Positions 13,459 through 16,201 of a stretch of DNA of 16,201 bases are shown here, piece by piece; the first letter of the stretch is position 1; every line of letters begins with the position of its first letter. The stretch lies in contig JAUJMG010000057.1 in the NCBI GenBank assembly GCA_030446955.1, positions 1 through 16,201 on the forward strand. Direction: 5' to 3'. Under the pieces are notes generated by a model, which saw nothing but the letters and a program-made list of their open reading frames with translations, was not told the origin of the DNA and ran no database searches. The DNA is from Thermomicrobiales bacterium (GTDB taxonomy: Bacteria > Chloroflexota > Chloroflexia > Thermomicrobiales > UBA6265). Both the position numbers and the translations under genes were made by a program.

Positions 13459-14496
13459 ATGTCACAGGCATCACAGGAAGCGGACTTCACCGTGGCACCG
13501 GGCGCCATCGGCGCTGGGCGAGTGGGCACCGCGGAGGTGCCCCCTGATGAGACCGAAGTACGGCCAGGTCGGCTCGGCGGGGGTCGACTGACCAAAGTTC
13601 GGAAACAACGCTCCTTATGGGGCAACGCTTGGCGCCAGTTCCGCCGCCACAAGCTCGCGATGGCCGGGCTCGTGGTCTTCATTGGCTTCGTCTTCGCCAC
13701 CTTTGTCGGCACCGCGATCTACCCCAAGGAAATCGACGAGATCGACTTCAGCATCACCAGCGGCGCCCTCACCTGGGACCATCCCTTCGGCACCGACTCG
13801 CTCGGGCAGGACATCCTCGCCAGGATCCTTTGGGGTGGGCGCATCTCGATCGCGGTCGGGCTGACGGCAGCGGCGGTCGCTATCATTCTCGGCACCATGA
13901 TCGGGGCCATCGCTGGGTTCTTCGGCGGCTTCGCCGACAGCGCGCTGATGCGGATCACCGACCTGTTCATCAGCCTGCCGCAATTGCCGCTGCTGCTGAT
14001 GATCTCCTATCTCTTCAAGCAGCCCATCGGGGACTTTTTCGAGGACGCTACCGGCAGCAGGACGCTCGGCATCTTCATCATGATCGTGATCGTGATCGGC
14101 GCGCTGAGCTGGATGCCAACCGCTCGCCTGGTGCGCGCCAGCTTCCTCTCGACCAAAGAGAAGGAGTTCGTCGAGGCAGCCCGCTCCATTGGCGCCACAC
14201 GCTCCTCCCTGATCTTCAAGCACATCCTGCCGAACGTGATGAGCCCGATCATCGTCGCCGCGACGCTCGGCGTCGGCGCGGCGATCATCACCGAGTCGGC
14301 GCTCTCGTTCCTCGGTCTCGGGTTCCCGTCAGACATCCCGACCTGGGGCAGCATGCTCTATGAGGCCAAGGACCGGATCAGCTTTGCCCCGCACGAGGCG
14401 ATGTTCCCCGGCCTCATGATCTTCCTGACCGTGCTCTCCATCAACTACATCGGCGACGGCCTCCGCGACGCTCTGGACCCCCGTAAGTCGCAATAG
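13459..14496 (+). CDS. ABC transporter permease, DppC/OppC type
   Basis: A 345-residue partner of the preceding permease. A hydrophilic tail of about 55 residues precedes WRQFRRHKLAMAGLVVF (58-74, the OppC N-terminal motif). Then come the hallmark HPFGTDSLGQDILARILWGG (108-127), a DLFISLPQLPLLL segment, the EAA coupling loop FVEAARSIGATRSSLIFKH (237-255) with ILPNV, and a DGLRDALDP ending. The family is usually 280-310 residues; the extra length is the N-terminal tail. ATG 13459 follows GAGGAG with a 7-base spacer. It forms a heterodimeric channel with the upstream gene. A long hairpin follows 22 bases after its stop. Confidence 0.93.
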   Translation: MSQASQEADFTVAPGAIGAGRVGTAEVPPDETEVRPGRLGGGRLTKVRKQRSLWGNAWRQFRRHKLAMAGLVVFIGFVFATFVGTAIYPKEIDEIDFSITSGALTWDHPFGTDSLGQDILARILWGGRISIAVGLTAAAVAIILGTMIGAIAGFFGGFADSALMRITDLFISLPQLPLLLMISYLFKQPIGDFFEDATGSRTLGIFIMIVIVIGALSWMPTARLVRASFLSTKEKEFVEAARSIGATRSSLIFKHILPNVMSPIIVAATLGVGAAIITESALSFLGLGFPSDIPTWGSMLYEAKDRISFAPHEAMFPGLMIFLTVLSINYIGDGLRDALDPRKSQ

Positions 14497-14517
14497 TTAG
14501 CTCACCGGCAAGAGGAA

Positions 14518-14547
14518 GAGCGGGGCACGGCGTGCCGTGCCCCGCTC
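14518..14547 (+). terminator. long GC-rich hairpin after the permease genes
   Basis: GAGCGGGGCACGGC pairs perfectly with its complement over 14 base pairs around a 2-base centre (in practice 13 pairs and a 4-base loop). It lies 22 bases after the permease stop. There is no T-run downstream, so it may act as a strong roadblock or mRNA 3' end rather than a canonical intrinsic terminator. Confidence 0.65.
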
Positions 14548-14602
14548 CACGTGGTGGCAGAGCTGCCGATCATCCGGCATGTGCACGGAGAGGACGGGCT
14601 TC

Positions 14603-14941
14603 GTGGGAACCAGCACCGGCAGGACGGGTGACGCGATCCTGGCTCAACCGCAAGCCGACACCCCGCTCCCGTTCGTCTGGAAAGACTTCAGCCGCTACGT
14701 TGAGGTCCATCCCGTTCAGACCGGCTGGCTGGTGCTCTGGGGGCGCTACGAGGAGCAGGGCAAGCGCAAGATCCTCTTCGGCAACCGCACCTACCCCACC
14801 TTGGAGGGCGCGCGCCGCCGTTGTGCCGATGCGGTACTGGAACTGACCCGCAAGCCCGCCCTAGTCGCCGAAGCTCTGATGTTCTTCGACCGTTTCCCCT
14901 TCCCCGACCATCGGCCCATCGATCTGCCGGATCCGCTGTAA
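14603..14941 (+). CDS. hypothetical protein, 112 residues
   Basis: I do not recognise the family. From GTG 14603 (GGAGAGGA at 14587-14594, 8-base spacer) it runs 112 residues; ATG 14579 is in frame but lacks a ribosome-binding site. The first 20 residues are low-complexity. The core looks like a real small soluble domain: PFVWKDFSRYVEVHPVQTGWLVLWGRYEE, then KRKILFGNRTYPTLEGARRRCADAVLELT, a beta-strand-rich part followed by a helix, then ALMFFDRFPFPDH. No signal peptide, membrane helix or Cys cluster. It sits between two repeat structures and converges on the amylosucrase, so it is probably transcribed alone. Balanced composition (many Phe, Tyr, Trp) unlike shadow frames supports a real gene. 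Confidence 0.65.
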   Translation: MGTSTGRTGDAILAQPQADTPLPFVWKDFSRYVEVHPVQTGWLVLWGRYEEQGKRKILFGNRTYPTLEGARRRCADAVLELTRKPALVAEALMFFDRFPFPDHRPIDLPDPL

Positions 14942-14991
14942 CGGACGCGCGCCCGCGGATCGTCACGCCTCATTCACCGAGACCCCTTCCA

Positions 14992-15056
14992 GGTAGGGAC
15001 GGCGTATGCGTCGCCCGGTTGCCAGTTACCACGGCGAGGCATGCCTCGCCCCTACC
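14992..15056. repeat. REP-like palindromic intergenic repeat
   Basis: GGTAGGG (14992-14998) and CCCTACC (15050-15056) are inverted flanks. Inside lies a perfect 18-base palindrome, GGCGAGGCATGCCTCGCC (15033-15050), and a degenerate related copy around GCGTATGCGTCGCCC at 15002-15016. It lies between two convergent genes, a typical site for dispersed GTAGGG(G)CG-type repeats; it may also end transcription from both sides. Confidence 0.65.
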
Positions 15057-15113
15057 AGGCGCACTACCGTTGGTGGACGACGAGGGCGTGTTCCGACGGG
15101 AGCCGAGTTCGTC

Positions 15114-16201
15114 TTATCCGGCTGCCCAGCGGGCGCCGTCCGCCACCAGCCAGACGAACCGGTACGGTGCCAGGATCAGGTCGGCTTCGCCGTCGACAGG
15201 CTCGCCTGAGACCAGATCGATGAATCCGTAGGCAAGCCCATGGAGGCGGAGCTGATTCGCGGCCACTCGCTGCTCTTGCTCCGTGACGTTAGCGAGCGCT
15301 AGGGTACGATGCTCACCACCGTGCCGGACGTAGCCGAAGACGTGGTCGTTGCCCGGATCCACGATCTCGGTCTCCGCCCCCCCGAAAACAGGGTTCATCT
15401 GCCGGATGCCGATCAGGCGGGCAAGCTCGGTGAACACCCGGCCCTCCGGAATGATCGGGGCCGTCCGGCGAGCGAGCGCCATCGGATCCAGGGCAACGCG
15501 ATGGACCCAGCGGCTGTCGGTGGCTTTGGCCGGGTCCTCACGGAAGCCGTAGTCGTTGCAGGTCGCCAGGTCGTCGCCGAGGTAGAGCAGCGGGATCCCA
15601 CCGATCGAGAGCACGATCCCGTAGAGGAGCAAGATCCGCTTGACGGCCAGGTCCACCTCCACCGGTCCTTCCTCGCGCAGCGCCTTCTCCAAACCGGCCA
15701 GCGAAGCGGTGGTGCCGGAGATCCGGGCGTCCCCGGTGCGGGGGTTCTCCTGGAAGGGCACGCCGCGCGCGAAGCTGCCCGGGAAGCGTCCGGCGTAAAA
15801 CGCGTTCAGGAACTGCCGGTGGTCGAAGCCGTTGATGTCGACCCGAGCCGCGTCCCCGTCATCGAAGGTCCACCCGATGTCGTCATGGCTGCGGACGTAA
15901 TTGACCCATGCGCACCCCGGTGGAATCCGGAAGCGGTCGTGCAGCGAGGCCCGTAGCAGGCGGGTATCTCGCGTGGCCAGCGTCTCCCAGAGCAGCGCCA
16001 TCAACAGCGGGTTGTAGGACAGCTGACACTCCTCCGGCGCGATGTATGAGGCCACCTCGTCCGGATGAACGATCGCCTCGGATTTGAAGAGCAAGGCCGG
16101 GGCGGCGATACGCGCCAAGGCGTTGAACGCCCGCACAATCAGGTGCGCCTCTGGCAGGCTCTCGCACGGGGTGCCGAGCCGCTTCCAGACAAAGGCCACC
16201 G
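15114..16201 (-). CDS. amylosucrase-type GH13 enzyme, N-terminal part beyond the right edge
   Basis: The visible 361 residues are the C-terminal part of an amylosucrase (GH13_4), which makes alpha-glucan from sucrose or breaks sucrose down. AFVWKRLGT (2-10) and ALLFKSEAIVHPDEV (36-49) hold the acid/base Glu41. VNYVRSHDDIGWTF (99-112) holds the stabilising Asp106. Then come FDHRQFLNAFYAGRFPGSFARGVPFQENPRTGD and IPLLYLGDD, ending in a small beta domain. Glu41 and Asp106 are 65 apart, as E328 and D393 are in the Neisseria polysaccharea enzyme. The catalytic nucleophile Asp should be two residues before the first visible one, just off the window. The GTG at 16199 is internal, not the start. Full proteins are about 640 residues. 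The other genes of the locus lie outside. The call at subfamily level is strong; related sucrose hydrolases cannot be fully excluded. Confidence 0.9.
   Translation of the reverse strand, partial: VAFVWKRLGTPCESLPEAHLIVRAFNALARIAAPALLFKSEAIVHPDEVASYIAPEECQLSYNPLLMALLWETLATRDTRLLRASLHDRFRIPPGCAWVNYVRSHDDIGWTFDDGDAARVDINGFDHRQFLNAFYAGRFPGSFARGVPFQENPRTGDARISGTTASLAGLEKALREEGPVEVDLAVKRILLLYGIVLSIGGIPLLYLGDDLATCNDYGFREDPAKATDSRWVHRVALDPMALARRTAPIIPEGRVFTELARLIGIRQMNPVFGGAETEIVDPGNDHVFGYVRHGGEHRTLALANVTEQEQRVAANQLRLHGLAYGFIDLVSGEPVDGEADLILAPYRFVWLVADGARWAAG

Noticed and set aside
16197..16199. GTG at the right edge as the amylosucrase start
   Set aside because: The sequence there aligns inside the catalytic barrel, two residues after the expected nucleophile Asp; the gene clearly continues beyond the window.
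1..16201. CRISPR array, tRNA or rRNA gene, intact insertion sequence
   Set aside because: No regularly spaced direct repeats, cloverleaf-like segments, conserved rRNA stretches or intact transposase were seen; the repeats present are single inverted structures.

Overview
The window is high-GC bacterial DNA with dense coding, frequent GTG/TTG starts and long inverted repeats between genes. The mix of genes (F420-type LLM oxidoreductase, DUF983, Uma2, long-form L25, amylosucrase, TAT-exported binding protein) fits a Chloroflexota bacterium, perhaps of the Thermomicrobia/Sphaerobacter kind. That placement is an inference from gene content, since no rRNA or other phylogenetic marker apart from L25 is present.

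Left part (1-2800). A short-chain dehydrogenase (SDR) cut by the left edge and a small DUF983 zinc-ribbon membrane protein lie on the minus strand. Divergent from them is a luciferase-like (LLM) oxidoreductase. Its end converges on a decayed Uma2-family gene, whose reading frame is broken by a TGA at a normally Trp position and whose N-terminus is missing.

Centre (3166-11150). All genes are on the plus strand: a complete ribose-type sugar ABC importer (TAT-signal binding protein, double ATPase, permease), a TAT-exported PCYCGC-motif protein 7 bases after the permease, a metal-dependent cyclase-family hydrolase, a second SDR and a four-carbon acid-sugar kinase (DUF1537/OtnK family). The best reading is a catabolic locus: import a sugar acid or lactone, hydrolyse, oxidise, then phosphorylate at the four-carbon level. 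The usual aldolase and isomerase partners are absent. An imperfect inverted repeat spans the importer ATPase start and supplies most of that protein's N-terminal tail.

Right part (11230-16201). A strong hairpin separates the kinase from the convergent gene for ribosomal protein L25/Ctc, which has a structured leader. Divergent from L25 is an orphan pair of dipeptide/oligopeptide-type ABC permeases with neither binding protein nor ATPase beside it, followed by a long GC-rich hairpin, an unrecognised 112-residue protein, a REP-like palindromic repeat, and the C-terminal part of an amylosucrase running off the right edge.

No tRNA, rRNA, CRISPR array, intact insertion sequence or phage gene was seen.
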